DNA of 64,000 bases from JBCBRD01 sp039819785 (GCA_039819785.1 JBCBRH010000011.1:50054-114053); one strand, 5' to 3'. Counted from the first letter of the stretch, positions 53,813 to 63,583 are shown. Numbers and translations: made by a program. The notes: generated from the letters alone by a model not told the origin.

Positions 53813-56035
53813 ATGAGCGGCACGGGTTCACCGACGGAAGACCAGCAGTGGTACGTAGCACGCGATGGCCAACAACACGGCCCGCTGAGCAATGCGGAAA
53901 TGCGGTTGTTCGTCCAAGGCGGACATCTCAAAGCCACCGATTTGATCTGGAAGGCAGGCTTTCCCGATTGGAAACCTGCACCGTCGGTATTTCCGCCGAA
54001 AGGTGACATCGACGACGCGCTTTTCGGACCAAACCGGCACCCGTCCAAACCCGATGACACGGTCAAAAGCTTTGCCGAGACCGCAACACTCGACCCGAAA
54101 CCATCGGCAAAGGACGACGATCACCCAAAAACTGAGTCTGACAATAAGGTTGTGGCAACGTCCGCGAAAGCAGACGAGGCCGACGAAAAACCCAAACAGG
54201 CCAAGAAGACGGCTTCTTCCAAAGCCGATAAGCCGAAATCCGACGAACCCGCATCGGTGGCCGAACAGAAAGACAAAAAAGCCGAGCCCGTTACGACAGC
54301 AGCCACAGCCGCGGCAAAAGACACAACCGCGAGTTCAAAACCCGCTTCAGGTGCGCCAAAGGACAATCCCAAGGCCACCAAGCCGGACACAGCCTCAAAA
54401 GACGGCGACGCCCCTGACAACCCCTTTGACCCAAAGACATGGAAGCAAGCGAAGGCCAAGCAAGCAGAAACGCCCGAAGCAGACAAACCTTCAGCCACTC
54501 AGGACGGGGAACGCCAAGCGCGGCAGCCAGCGGCCGCATTGGAGAGCGGAGACGCACCCCGCTCAGGTTCACAGAACCAGAACACGCACCTGTCCACATC
54601 GACGGCAAAGGATCTGGGTCAGCGGCCTGCGCAGGGTGGCGCTGACAAACTCGACCCGCGTCTTCAAAGACCAGCATCCCAAAACGGATCATCGCAGACC
54701 GCCAACGCGCAGGGATCTCACCCACAAGCGACGGGACAGCCTGGGTCGGCCCGTCAACCACATGGCTACAACCAGCGCCCAGGGCAGAACCGGCAGAGCG
54801 GTTACGCGCAACCAGGCCAGAACCAATTCAACGCGCCGGGTCAAATGCACCCGGGTCAGCAACAGCCCGGCCTTCACCAATCTGGCCAACCTCAACATGG
54901 GCAGAGATTTTCGGGCCAACACCCCCAAGGTCAACTGCATCCAAACCAGTTGCATCCAGGTCAACGCCACCCCTCTCAGCTGCAGCCGGCCCGCGCCAGC
55001 GCTGACATCCCCACCGGCCCGGTCATTCCAGTCCCCCCACAGGACTACGAAGAGGTCAGCGAAGGCCGCGCAGTCCTCGGTCGCATCGCAGCGGTCATCA
55101 CGGGCATCGTCGTGCTTTCCGGGCTTGGGTACGTCGCCTACGACCATCGCGCCCAGATCGCCAACGTCTACGACAGCACATTGACCAGCATCGCATCAGC
55201 GACCGATGACGATGACGATCCCGGCCCACCGGTCATCCGCTCCGAACCCGTCAAGGCACGCAGCGGGTCAGCCGCTGAAGTTGCAGCCCTCGACAACACT
55301 TTGGCACCGCCATCGCAGACGACGAACGACGCCTCTCAATCCTCGTCTGGAGCTGGGACTTCAAGTGGTGCCCCCGTGGACCCGATGATCGCGCTGGATG
55401 CGGACTTCGAAAAATCGCAGCTCTGGTCACTGATCAAGCGTGAGTTCCCCGATTGGTACAACACCCGCCTGAAAGAAGTCGCCGAGATGAGCGCCAACCG
55501 CTCCGAAACCGACGTCTCAGCACATCTGATCAGCCAGTTGGTCACCCTTCGGCGGTCAAACGCCAAACATGCGCTGGCAGCAAGCCCCGAAAAGCTGGAG
55601 CGCGTTGCTTCGGCCTTCCTGGCCAATCTGCAAAGCTTGAACACGCATTCAACCGACGCCTGCTTCCGCTTCATCTCGCAAGGTGAATCAAGCCCGCAGA
55701 TCGTGAAGCTTTTTCCAAACAAGCCCTATGGCCCCGCCATCGAAGCTCAGATTGCAGCCATTTTCGAGGCCATCGCAGACGGCCGGAAAACGCCGACGAC
55801 ACGGGCACGTGCCGAAAAGCCGGACTATGATCAACTGGCTGGAGAATTGGGCAAACTAGGATGGGGCCAAGCCGACCTGAAGCTGTTCGCCGACCCAGCC
55901 GCTTTGGCCAAAGCGCCTCCTGAGCGCGTCTGCAAAATGGTTCAGGATTGGTTCCAGGCCCACATTTCCATCAGCGATGTGAACGTGAAAGAGCGCTTGT
56001 TGTTTGAAACGCTTCGCCCTGTCATTGCCGGGTGA
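53813..56035 (+). CDS. GYF_2-domain membrane protein with a Gln/Pro/Gly-rich linker
   Basis: 740 residues. A GYF_2 (DUF4339) domain lies at about 11-60: QWYVARDGQQHGPLSNAEMR, LKATDLIWKAGFPDWKPA. Then comes a long acidic/lysine-rich linker (about 70-240) and a Gln/His/Pro/Gly-rich linker (about 290-405) with loose GQxxPG repeats such as HPGQQQPGLHQSGQPQHGQ. One membrane helix follows (about 425-445, VITGIVVLSGLGYVAYD) and a C-terminal helical domain of about 290 residues. The GYF domain would be cytoplasmic and the C-terminal part periplasmic, if orientation is N-in. Function unknown. The ATG at 53813 fits the domain. Confidence 0.8.
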   Translation: MSGTGSPTEDQQWYVARDGQQHGPLSNAEMRLFVQGGHLKATDLIWKAGFPDWKPAPSVFPPKGDIDDALFGPNRHPSKPDDTVKSFAETATLDPKPSAKDDDHPKTESDNKVVATSAKADEADEKPKQAKKTASSKADKPKSDEPASVAEQKDKKAEPVTTAATAAAKDTTASSKPASGAPKDNPKATKPDTASKDGDAPDNPFDPKTWKQAKAKQAETPEADKPSATQDGERQARQPAAALESGDAPRSGSQNQNTHLSTSTAKDLGQRPAQGGADKLDPRLQRPASQNGSSQTANAQGSHPQATGQPGSARQPHGYNQRPGQNRQSGYAQPGQNQFNAPGQMHPGQQQPGLHQSGQPQHGQRFSGQHPQGQLHPNQLHPGQRHPSQLQPARASADIPTGPVIPVPPQDYEEVSEGRAVLGRIAAVITGIVVLSGLGYVAYDHRAQIANVYDSTLTSIASATDDDDDPGPPVIRSEPVKARSGSAAEVAALDNTLAPPSQTTNDASQSSSGAGTSSGAPVDPMIALDADFEKSQLWSLIKREFPDWYNTRLKEVAEMSANRSETDVSAHLISQLVTLRRSNAKHALAASPEKLERVASAFLANLQSLNTHSTDACFRFISQGESSPQIVKLFPNKPYGPAIEAQIAAIFEAIADGRKTPTTRARAEKPDYDQLAGELGKLGWGQADLKLFADPAALAKAPPERVCKMVQDWFQAHISISDVNVKERLLFETLRPVIAG

Positions 56036-56175
56036 GTGGACACCAAGAACGACGCCGGAAAGACCGACGCCGAGGTTTGGCCGCACCGGCTTCCACTGTT
56101 GAAGTCTCTATCTGGCAGGTTCCAACCCGACACGCCCCACACGCCAGACACGATCCAAAAGGTCTGTGACCTGAG

Positions 56176-58137
56176 ATGCTGCAAATCAATGACCTATCCT
56201 ACAGGATCGAAGGCAAACCGATCCTCGAAAACGCCACTGCCGCCATTCCGTCCGGCCACAAGGTCGGTTTGATCGGCCGCAACGGCGCTGGCAAAACCAC
56301 GCTGCTTAAGTTGATCCTCGGCGAACTTGCCCCCGATACCGGCTCCATCACATGGCCCAGGAACGCAAGGCTTGGCCACGTCGCACAGGAGGCCCCAGGC
56401 GGACCAGATAGCCTCATCGATTGGGTTTTGTCCGCCGACACGGAACGTGCCTCATTGCTGGCCGAAGCCGAAACGGCCACTGACCCGACCCGGATCGCCG
56501 ACATCCAGGTGCGCCTAACGGATATCGACGCCCACGCCGCGCCAGCCAGAGCCGCCAGCATTCTGTCTGGTCTTGGCTTTGATCACGCAGCCCAACGCAG
56601 GCCCTGTTCAGTGTTTTCCGGCGGTTGGCGGATGCGGGTCGCATTGGCTGGCGTGTTGCTGACACAGCCCGAAATCCTGCTGCTGGACGAACCGACCAAC
56701 TACCTCGACCTTGAGGGCACAATCTGGCTTGAGCAGCACCTCAAGACTTACCCAGAGACGGTCATCATCGTCAGCCATGACCGCGACCTGCTGAACACCG
56801 CAGTCTCATCCATCCTGCAGCTTGATCGCGGCAAACTCACCCTATTCGCAGGCGGCTATGACGCCTTCGAAGATGCACTGCGCGAGCGCCAACGGCTTGA
56901 AGGCAAGATGAAGAAGAAGCAGGACAGCGAACGTCAACGCCTCCAGGCCTTCATCGACCGCTTCAAGGCCAAAGCCACAAAAGCAAAGCAGGCGCAGAGC
57001 CGCGTCAAGGCGCTGGCACGGATGAAACCCATTGCATCTGCGATCGAGGAAAGCGTCGTCCCGTTCGCATTCCCTACACCGGAAAAACCACTCGCCAGCC
57101 CCATCGTACGCATGGAAACAGCAACCGTCGGATACACGCCGGATGCGCCCATCCTGACCGACCTCAACCTGCGCATTGACCGCGATGACAGGATCGCGCT
57201 GTTGGGTGCGAATGGCAACGGCAAGTCCACGTTTGCCAAACTGATAGCAGGGCGCCTCCCCCCGCTGACCGGGCTATCAAAATCTCTCGACAAAATGCGC
57301 GTCGGCTACTTCGCCCAGCATCAGCTGGATGAATTGAACGCCCGCGCAACGCCTTACGATTACATCGCCAAACTGATGCCGGAGGCGTCCGAAGCTCAGA
57401 AACGATCGAAACTTGCCGGCTTCGGTTTCGGTGCACAAAAAGCTGAAACGCGGTGTGAAAACCTGTCGGGTGGTGAGAAGGCGCGCCTGATGTTGGCCTT
57501 GACTGCTTTCCACGCACCCCACCTGATGATCCTGGACGAGCCCACCAACCATCTTGATGTCGACAGCCGTCAGGCCCTCATCCAGGCGCTCGCGGAATAC
57601 GACGGCGCAGTGTTGATCATCAGCCATGACAGGCATCTCGTCGAAGCCACTGCCGATCGCCTATGGATTGTCGCCAACCGCACGGTTCGCGCCTATGACG
57701 GCGATATCGAAACCTATCGCTCGGAATTGCTGCGGTCGCGGAACACACCAGATGCCGCATCAGGTTTGGATGGCGAGAAGGCAGTGAATGGTTCGCGCGG
57801 GAACAACGAGCCGACGTCCGCCCCCACAACAAGCCCGGCGGAACGGCGCAAGGCAGCCGCTGCAAAGCGCGCCGAACTCGCGCCTATGAAAAAGCGCGTT
57901 ACAGCTGCCGAAAAGCTGATGGAGAAATTGACGAGCAAGCTGGACCAACTGGATCACGCCTTGGCGGCACCCGGGCTGTTTACCAATGAACCCGCTAAGG
58001 CCCAGTCAATGATGATCGAACGCGGCACCATCGAAAAGCAACTGGCCGAGGCAGAAGAAGCATGGTTGGCGGTCAGTGAAGCGTATGAAGCTGCCGAAGT
58101 TGAACTCAGCACGCTCTCCGAAACTGTCGGCGCGTGA
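56176..58137 (+). CDS. ABC-F family ATPase
   Basis: 653 residues. Two ABC domains in one chain: first Walker A GRNGAGKTTLLK near residue 36, signature FSGGWRMRVALAG; second Walker A GANGNGKSTFAK, signature LSGGEKARLMLAL, Walker B LMILDEPTNHLDV. The linker between them carries the ABC-F basic helix (KKKQDSERQRLQAFIDRFKA). No membrane domain, so it acts on ribosomes. The last 100 residues form a charged coiled coil (KKRVTAAEKLMEKLTSKLDQ), like the Uup C-terminal DNA-binding tail. Uup-like is the likeliest subtype. Confidence 0.93.
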   Translation: MLQINDLSYRIEGKPILENATAAIPSGHKVGLIGRNGAGKTTLLKLILGELAPDTGSITWPRNARLGHVAQEAPGGPDSLIDWVLSADTERASLLAEAETATDPTRIADIQVRLTDIDAHAAPARAASILSGLGFDHAAQRRPCSVFSGGWRMRVALAGVLLTQPEILLLDEPTNYLDLEGTIWLEQHLKTYPETVIIVSHDRDLLNTAVSSILQLDRGKLTLFAGGYDAFEDALRERQRLEGKMKKKQDSERQRLQAFIDRFKAKATKAKQAQSRVKALARMKPIASAIEESVVPFAFPTPEKPLASPIVRMETATVGYTPDAPILTDLNLRIDRDDRIALLGANGNGKSTFAKLIAGRLPPLTGLSKSLDKMRVGYFAQHQLDELNARATPYDYIAKLMPEASEAQKRSKLAGFGFGAQKAETRCENLSGGEKARLMLALTAFHAPHLMILDEPTNHLDVDSRQALIQALAEYDGAVLIISHDRHLVEATADRLWIVANRTVRAYDGDIETYRSELLRSRNTPDAASGLDGEKAVNGSRGNNEPTSAPTTSPAERRKAAAAKRAELAPMKKRVTAAEKLMEKLTSKLDQLDHALAAPGLFTNEPAKAQSMMIERGTIEKQLAEAEEAWLAVSEAYEAAEVELSTLSETVGA

Positions 58138-58244
58138 GACGCCCGCGGTGAGGGACAACAACCAGAGCATTGTCGCGTAAGCAGTCGCACCAGCAGCAAG
58201 GCCGACCTTTGACACCAAGACGCTCACACGGCGTAGGCCCAGAC

Positions 58245-58676
58245 TTATTCGGCCGCCTTCAGCGTCGAATGCTCAACTTGATCGATACTCACCTCAAGCA
58301 TCAGTTGATCGCATACAACAGATGGAACCTTGCGGCGTCCATCCACATCGCGAAACGCGACAATCCCGAACTTTTGCAACCGTCGCAGGGTGAGCGTCAA
58401 ACTTGCTTTAGGCCGCCCCGACAACCTCGCCAGTTCAGCCACCGAACGCGGCTTACGGTCTTTGATCAGCTTCAGAAGTGAGAGATTTCGCTCAGACAAA
58501 AGCCGTGAAATGGCGTCCAGCGTCGTCGCCGACGTCTCATCGCGCGTCTTCACGGCCCGACCGCCACGCCGCACCCGCACATGCCTTTCGTTTTCTTGGT
58601 TCAGAGGTCCGATTTCGACATGCAGCACACGACGGTTATCATTTGAACCGGCGGCGATCGCATCTGGGTTTGTCAT
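58245..58676 (-). CDS. MarR-like winged-helix regulator (HVO_A0114 type)
   Basis: 143 residues. The C-terminal half is a winged helix-turn-helix: ERNLSLLKLIKDRKPRSVAE LARLSGRPK-type ASLTLTLRRLQKFGIVAF with DVDGRRKVP as wing. The pattern resembles HVO_A0114-type DNA-binding proteins, some of which are antitoxins. An FNR/CRP-like palindrome lies 75 bases upstream. No toxin gene is adjacent, so a stand-alone regulator is likelier. Confidence 0.7.
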   Translation of the reverse strand: MTNPDAIAAGSNDNRRVLHVEIGPLNQENERHVRVRRGGRAVKTRDETSATTLDAISRLLSERNLSLLKLIKDRKPRSVAELARLSGRPKASLTLTLRRLQKFGIVAFRDVDGRRKVPSVVCDQLMLEVSIDQVEHSTLKAAE

Positions 58677-58750
58677 ACAAATTGCCTCTAACGACGAATG
58701 ACGGCGTAGTACAAGTAGGGAGGGACATGCGTTTTAATGCTTCATAACGG

Positions 58751-58773
58751 CTGTGAGCTGATCTAGATCACAG
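58751..58773. promoter_or_regulatory. FNR/CRP-like palindrome
   Basis: CTGTGA (58751-58756) and TCACAG (58768-58773) are inverted copies, and inside lies TGATCTAGATCA (58759-58770), a perfect palindrome. The inner part fits the FNR/FixK half-site pair TTGAT-N4-ATCAA except for its outer bases. It sits 75 bases upstream of the regulator gene. Confidence 0.45.
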
Positions 58774-58817
58774 TGTTGAGCGCTGTAAACTGCAGAATTC
58801 GCGCGTCAGCACAAAAA

Positions 58818-59255
58818 TCAAACACGGCCACAGTGCCCCGGCCAGAGCTCAGCATCCAATAGCGTGCGGGGATCTGGCGCCGTTTGCAGAACATACGCCC
58901 ATGCTCTGATCGTTTCAGAGGCTGCATTATGCATCAGAACAGGCAACGTGACGCGGCGGTACTCGGGTACCAGTTCGTCAGGCTCAATCCCCTCGTAGAT
59001 GTCCAGCCACCCAAACGTTGCCACTGGACTGTTGAGAGCAAACACATCGCCTCGGACGACACGACCCCGCTCACCGGTCACGCACAAGCCGGGGTAGTCG
59101 CCAAGATCGACAAGCTGGCCCTCAACAAAGCCGCGCCCCAGGTGAGTCCCTTCTGCGAGTAGGCGGGCACGCTGCTCTGTTCCCAATCGGGTGGTCGCCG
59201 CAGGCATGAGCGTGCCGTAGACAAACAGGTGTGCACACGTTGCGTCCCGCCCCAA
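58818..59255 (-). CDS. Gamma-glutamylcyclotransferase-fold protein
   Basis: 145 residues. The GGCT (AIG2-like) motif FVYGTLMPAA binds the gamma-glutamyl part; the catalytic Glu is in LDIYEGIEPDE. Central strands LVDLGDYPGLCV and GDVFALN complete the fold. Bacterial members act on gamma-glutamyl compounds such as glutathione fragments. It stands 40 bases upstream of the FNT gene's end (both on the minus strand). Confidence 0.9.
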   Translation of the reverse strand: MGRDATCAHLFVYGTLMPAATTRLGTEQRARLLAEGTHLGRGFVEGQLVDLGDYPGLCVTGERGRVVRGDVFALNSPVATFGWLDIYEGIEPDELVPEYRRVTLPVLMHNAASETIRAWAYVLQTAPDPRTLLDAELWPGHCGRV

Positions 59256-59295
59256 TCACCAGCCTCCTTGTTTAAGTCAGTCCAGCCCGTCAACG

Positions 59296-60168
59296 TTAGT
59301 TTGTTTGGGAAATCTCGTCACGCACCTGCGCGTACGACAGAACGGCAAACAAAACAGTCCCGCCGAAGACATTCCCAGCTAGCGTGGGAAGGAAGAACCC
59401 GACGGTGGCATCAAACATCCCGATCTTGCCCTCGAAAACCAGGAACAACGCCTCCACGGATCCAGCGATCACGTGCGTGAAGTCGCCTGCGGCAATGAGA
59501 TACGTCATCAGCGTGATGACCAGGAACTCACTGCCTTCAGATGATGGCAACATCCATACCAAGGCAGCGATCAACCACCCGGCCATGATCCCGCCAATGA
59601 ACATCTCGTAGGGCGTCTTGGCCATCATGTGTTCGCTCAGGTGTGTGACAGCACCGAACACCTCGGTCGACAAGACCCCGCTTTGGGAAATAAACAATGC
59701 GAAAATTGCACAGCCGACAACGTTGGCGGCAAGCACAATCCCCCACAGCCTGAGGAGGATGAACCACCAGATCGCCTTGCTGCGCGTCATCGCCGGCAAG
59801 ACCGCCGTCAGCGTGTTTTCCGTGAAGAGCTGCTGGTGACCGAGAATGACGATTAGGAATCCAACGCAGTAGCCCAGGTTGTCAACGAGCGGCTTCCATG
59901 GCGCATCTGGGAGGTAGGCGGCAAGAATACCCTCCGCCACGACCGAAAACCCAATCGACAGCCCAGCTGCAACACCTGACCACCAAAGTGCATTGAAATT
60001 ACGGGTAAGCTCCTTGTCGCCTTCGCGCCGGATAATATCGAATACGGCGGACGCTTTGAGGCTCTTATGCTCGATCTCGACGGGAATGGGCGCTTCTGGA
60101 ACACTGCCAGCGCCACGGGTTTCCGCATGCGAGAGTTCATTTTGGGCCTCTGCCCGTGGATCGTTCAT
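59296..60168 (-). CDS. Formate/nitrite transporter (FNT, YfdC-like)
   Basis: 290 residues. Six membrane helices with the FNT loops ENTLTAVLPAM and GDFTHVIAGSVEALF, the latter of the YfdC subgroup, which lacks a defined substrate. A polar 55-residue N-terminal tail (PIPVEIEHKSLKASAV) precedes the first helix. FNT channels are pentamers and pass formate, nitrite or hydrosulfide; this one cannot be assigned from motifs. Confidence 0.9.
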   Translation of the reverse strand: MNDPRAEAQNELSHAETRGAGSVPEAPIPVEIEHKSLKASAVFDIIRREGDKELTRNFNALWWSGVAAGLSIGFSVVAEGILAAYLPDAPWKPLVDNLGYCVGFLIVILGHQQLFTENTLTAVLPAMTRSKAIWWFILLRLWGIVLAANVVGCAIFALFISQSGVLSTEVFGAVTHLSEHMMAKTPYEMFIGGIMAGWLIAALVWMLPSSEGSEFLVITLMTYLIAAGDFTHVIAGSVEALFLVFEGKIGMFDATVGFFLPTLAGNVFGGTVLFAVLSYAQVRDEISQTN

Positions 60169-60173
60169 GAAAT

Positions 60174-62252
60174 CTATCCAGCTATTTTTGAAAAATCCGC
60201 GACCGAGGCCGTCGCCTCACGGATCTGCGAGAGAAGCTTCAAACGGTTCTGCCGCAGGTCTGCGTCGTCTGCATTGACGGTCACACCCTCAAAGAAATGA
60301 TCCACGGGCGCACGAAGTTCCGCCAGCGCTCGCATTGCACCTTCAAAATTTTCAACATTGATCGCTGCATGCGTGTCGAACTTGACCTTAGCGATCGCCG
60401 CCGCCAGCTCCCGTTCAGCTGGTTCTTTCAAGAGCGCCCCGTCCGGCTCACCCGTGTAGGTCGTCTTGTCTTTCTTTTCTTCAATCCCAAGGATGTTTGT
60501 TGCCCGCTTCACACCAGACAGCAAGTTCACCCCATCATCCGTTTCCAGGAACGTCGATAGAGCCTCGACGCGTTTGACGATCAGCGCGATATCATCCTGA
60601 CCGGGGAGCGCAAAAATCGCATCAATCAGATCATGTCGCTTGCCTTGATCACGCAGATAGACCTTCAGCCGCTCAGCGAAAAACGCGAGCAAATCATCGG
60701 CAACATCAAGGTCATTCGCCTTGGGAACCGCCGCCCCCGCAATCTCGATCTTCTTGCGCAATGAAACCCGCAAATCATTTTCCAGACAAATGCGGATGAC
60801 GCCCAAAGCAGCCCTGCGCAGCTGATAGGGGTCACCTGAACCCGTTGGCTTTTCGTCGATCGCCCAGAACCCGACGAGCATGTCGAGCTTGTCAGCCAGC
60901 GCCACGGCCACCGCGACGGCATCGCCATCGTCCACCAGAGGCACCGTATCGGTTGGACCCTTCGGCTTGTAGTGCAGCTCAATCGCGCGGGCCGTCTCGG
61001 GCTTGATGCCACCAGCCTCGGCGTAATAGCGGCCCATCAAACCCTGCAACTCTGGAAACTCCCCAACCATCCCCGAGACAAGATCCGCTTTGCACAGCTG
61101 CGCAGCCCGCCTAGCGTCCTCCGCGTCGGCATCCACCGCGCCCGCAATGGCGTGCGCTAGGTCGGCAATCCGCTCCACGCGGTCTTTCTGCGAGCCTAAT
61201 TTTTCATGAAACGTAATCCCGCCAAGCTCGGCTGCCATCTCATCGAGCGGCCTTTTCAAATCCTGCGTCCAGAAGAATTTCGCATCCGACAGCCGTGCGG
61301 CAATCACCTTTTCATTGCCAGCAACGATTTGTTTGCCGCCATCATCGGCAATGAGATTTGCAACCAGGATAAAGCGGTTTGCCAAGCGTCCCGTCTTCGG
61401 ATCACGCAGGCAAAAACACTTTTGATGAGACTTCATGGATGTGATGAGGCATTCAGGCGGCACCTCTAGAAAGGCCTCATCGAACGTGCCGATCATCGCA
61501 ACAGGCCACTCCGTCAGCCCGGCGTTTTCCAGCATCAGCGCTTCGTCTGGAACAATTTCAAGGCCCGCAGCCTTAGCAAGCGCTTCGGCATCTTCACGGA
61601 TCATCGCCGCGCGCTCAGAGGCGGGTAACAAAACCTTTTCCGCCAATAGCCGTTTGCCGTAGTCCTCGAACGACGTCACCGTAAATGCCGATGAACCATG
61701 GAACCGGTGGCCGCGCGTTTCATTACCGCTCTTCAGCCCCGCAACTTCAAACGGAACAACTGCGCCATCAAGCAGGCACAGAATGGATTGCAATGGGCGC
61801 ACCCAGCTGAAATCCCCATCACCCCACCGCATCGACTTCGGCCACGGAAAGCCGTTTAGAACTGGCGGAATGGCAGCCGCAATAATGTCGGATGCAGACT
61901 GTCCGGGTTTCTCGATCCGCGCCACGTAGTAGTCGCCTTTCTTGGCATCCGACATCACCGTGGCTTCATCGATCGATGACAGACCAGCCCCTCTCAAGAA
62001 TCCTTGCAGTGCTTTGTCAGGTGCGCCGACACGCGGGCCCTTGCGCTCTTCAACCAGCGCATCAGAGCCATCCGCGACGTCTTCCACAATCAGTGTCAGC
62101 CTGCGGGGCGTCGCATAGGCCTGCGCACCTCCAAACGACAAACGCGCAGCTTTCAGAGCGTCCATCACAAGACGTTTGAGATCATCAGCAGCCTTCGCCT
62201 GCATGCGGGCTGGGATCTCTTCTGAGAGAAGTTCGAGCAAGAGCTGTGACAT
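60174..62252 (-). CDS. glyS: Glycyl-tRNA synthetase beta subunit
   Basis: 692 residues. MSQLLLELLSEEIPARMQAK at the N-terminus and blocks KGPRVGAPDKALQGF, MRWGDGDFSWVRPLQSILCL, VLPASERAAMIREDAEALA, and the C-terminal HD and anticodon-binding parts (FFAERLKVYLRDQG) match GlyS. The alpha2beta2 enzyme needs GlyQ for catalysis, but glyQ is not next to it: a small membrane protein gene lies 143 bases upstream and then the strand turns. It is 6 bases from the FNT gene, so the two may be cotranscribed. Confidence 0.96.
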   Translation of the reverse strand: MSQLLLELLSEEIPARMQAKAADDLKRLVMDALKAARLSFGGAQAYATPRRLTLIVEDVADGSDALVEERKGPRVGAPDKALQGFLRGAGLSSIDEATVMSDAKKGDYYVARIEKPGQSASDIIAAAIPPVLNGFPWPKSMRWGDGDFSWVRPLQSILCLLDGAVVPFEVAGLKSGNETRGHRFHGSSAFTVTSFEDYGKRLLAEKVLLPASERAAMIREDAEALAKAAGLEIVPDEALMLENAGLTEWPVAMIGTFDEAFLEVPPECLITSMKSHQKCFCLRDPKTGRLANRFILVANLIADDGGKQIVAGNEKVIAARLSDAKFFWTQDLKRPLDEMAAELGGITFHEKLGSQKDRVERIADLAHAIAGAVDADAEDARRAAQLCKADLVSGMVGEFPELQGLMGRYYAEAGGIKPETARAIELHYKPKGPTDTVPLVDDGDAVAVAVALADKLDMLVGFWAIDEKPTGSGDPYQLRRAALGVIRICLENDLRVSLRKKIEIAGAAVPKANDLDVADDLLAFFAERLKVYLRDQGKRHDLIDAIFALPGQDDIALIVKRVEALSTFLETDDGVNLLSGVKRATNILGIEEKKDKTTYTGEPDGALLKEPAERELAAAIAKVKFDTHAAINVENFEGAMRALAELRAPVDHFFEGVTVNADDADLRQNRLKLLSQIREATASVADFSKIAG

Positions 62253-62395
62253 GTGGTGGGGTCCTCGAAGGTGGGACGCCTCCTATACCCCGCCGGATGC
62301 GGATCACACCACCCCCTGTGGTGCCCCATCACCACCACATTGAGCCCCCTGCTGCATCGCACACAATCGCCGATAATCAGAGGCCGCAATGCACG

Positions 62396-62620
62396 TCACT
62401 GCGCTGGAACACCATCGGGCTCGAACCCGGTTGGATATATTTTGTTGGCTTCGATCAACACAGTGTTCCCCACATCCCGCAAGGCACCTGTGGTTTCCAG
62501 GTAGCCAAGCCCGACGGCCACCAGCACAACAAGAAACCACCAGACCGGTCGTTTGAGAAACAGCGCCGTGATCAGCAACACCGGCAAGACGACAATCGCA
62601 ATCCCGATCCAATGCGTCAT
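62396..62620 (-). CDS. Small two-helix membrane protein
   Basis: 74 residues: MTHWIGIAIVVLPVLLITAL then VWWFLVVLVAVGLGYLETTG, then NKIYPTGFEPDGVPAQ. GAGG lies six bases before the ATG at 62620. It precedes glyS by 143 bases, and in my memory small membrane proteins sit between glyQ and glyS in related genomes, unverified. Function unknown. Confidence 0.6.
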   Translation of the reverse strand: MTHWIGIAIVVLPVLLITALFLKRPVWWFLVVLVAVGLGYLETTGALRDVGNTVLIEANKIYPTGFEPDGVPAQ

Positions 62621-62849
62621 GCTCATCCTCATATGTTTTGGCCGCGCACGCCTTCTTGGAGCGCAGCACGTTCATTTTTATCGGCGGATAAGGGCCAGAC
62701 ATTCGGTCAATGATAAGGCGTTGCCGATCCAGAAAAAGACAGGCTGTAACACACTGTTAAAACTGAATATTAACCAAATGATTAGTCAGGAAGCTTAAAG
62801 TGCACGAATTGATAACCTGATCCATGCGCGACGAAGAAAGGGATGGGCT

Positions 62850-63479
62850 GTGTTACGACTTGTCGTCACAGCGTCTTTGATAGTTGGATTAATCGGCCTC
62901 CCCGCCGGTCCCTTAAGCGCGCGCGAAACACCAAAGGCCAATGCCACAGCCTTTGCCGCCCCCGTCAGAGTTCTCGATTTCTTCGGGACCGTCCAAAAGG
63001 TTGTTGATCTGCCGGACTTACGTTCGCTGGAAGTCGATGACGACGTGTATATGGACCTCGGCTATCGCCATAAGGATTTCGGCGGCGGTGAATGGGTCGG
63101 CTTCATCGACACAACCACGCGCTACGTCCCGCTCACCTACGAGCAACTGACGCGCATGCTAAAGCTTGCAGGCCTGACACGTCCGCCTCCACCGCCAGAC
63201 CCACCCAAGGCAGACTTGTATTTCGTGTCGGTCCTCGTGGGCGTCTTGGTGTTTGTGTTGGTCGGCAGGCAGGCTCTGGTCAGCGCCAATCACAAATCAC
63301 CTAAACGCCAGAAATCGAGGACAACCGGCGCCGAGAGGCGGCTGGCCGCCATAGCGTCAAAGCCTGTTGCACCCAGGCAAGCGGCATCGCCACCAACCCA
63401 GACTGAAGGACGGCCACGGCCAAAACGCGATTACATGACACCACCTGCATCAGGCGGATTTGGCCGCCGGAGCTGGTGA
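62850..63479 (+). CDS. Exported protein, paralog of the next gene
   Basis: 209 residues from a GTG with AGGG upstream. A signal peptide (cleavage near SARE) precedes a compact domain with LPDLRSLEVDDDVYMDLGYR and GEWVGFIDTTTRYVPLTYEQ, then one membrane helix (about 125-145) and a basic tail rich in Arg/Lys/Pro. The domain matches residues of the following protein (see findings). It resembles a family of secreted or membrane proteins with a DLGY...YVGY core that I know only by pattern. Function unknown. Confidence 0.7.
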   Translation: MLRLVVTASLIVGLIGLPAGPLSARETPKANATAFAAPVRVLDFFGTVQKVVDLPDLRSLEVDDDVYMDLGYRHKDFGGGEWVGFIDTTTRYVPLTYEQLTRMLKLAGLTRPPPPPDPPKADLYFVSVLVGVLVFVLVGRQALVSANHKSPKRQKSRTTGAERRLAAIASKPVAPRQAASPPTQTEGRPRPKRDYMTPPASGGFGRRSW

Positions 63480-63583
63480 GCTGCTTACAGGCACCTTCAA
63501 GTCTAAGCTTTCACTTAACGGAATAAAAAAACGGCTGCGCTAGCCTGTTCTGAACCTCGGTCTGTCTGCAAAGGGTTGATCAC

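Noticed and set aside
54003..55184. 393-codon plus-strand frame
   Set aside because: Another frame of the GYF-domain gene, made of Arg/Pro/Thr runs produced by the low-complexity coding sequence.
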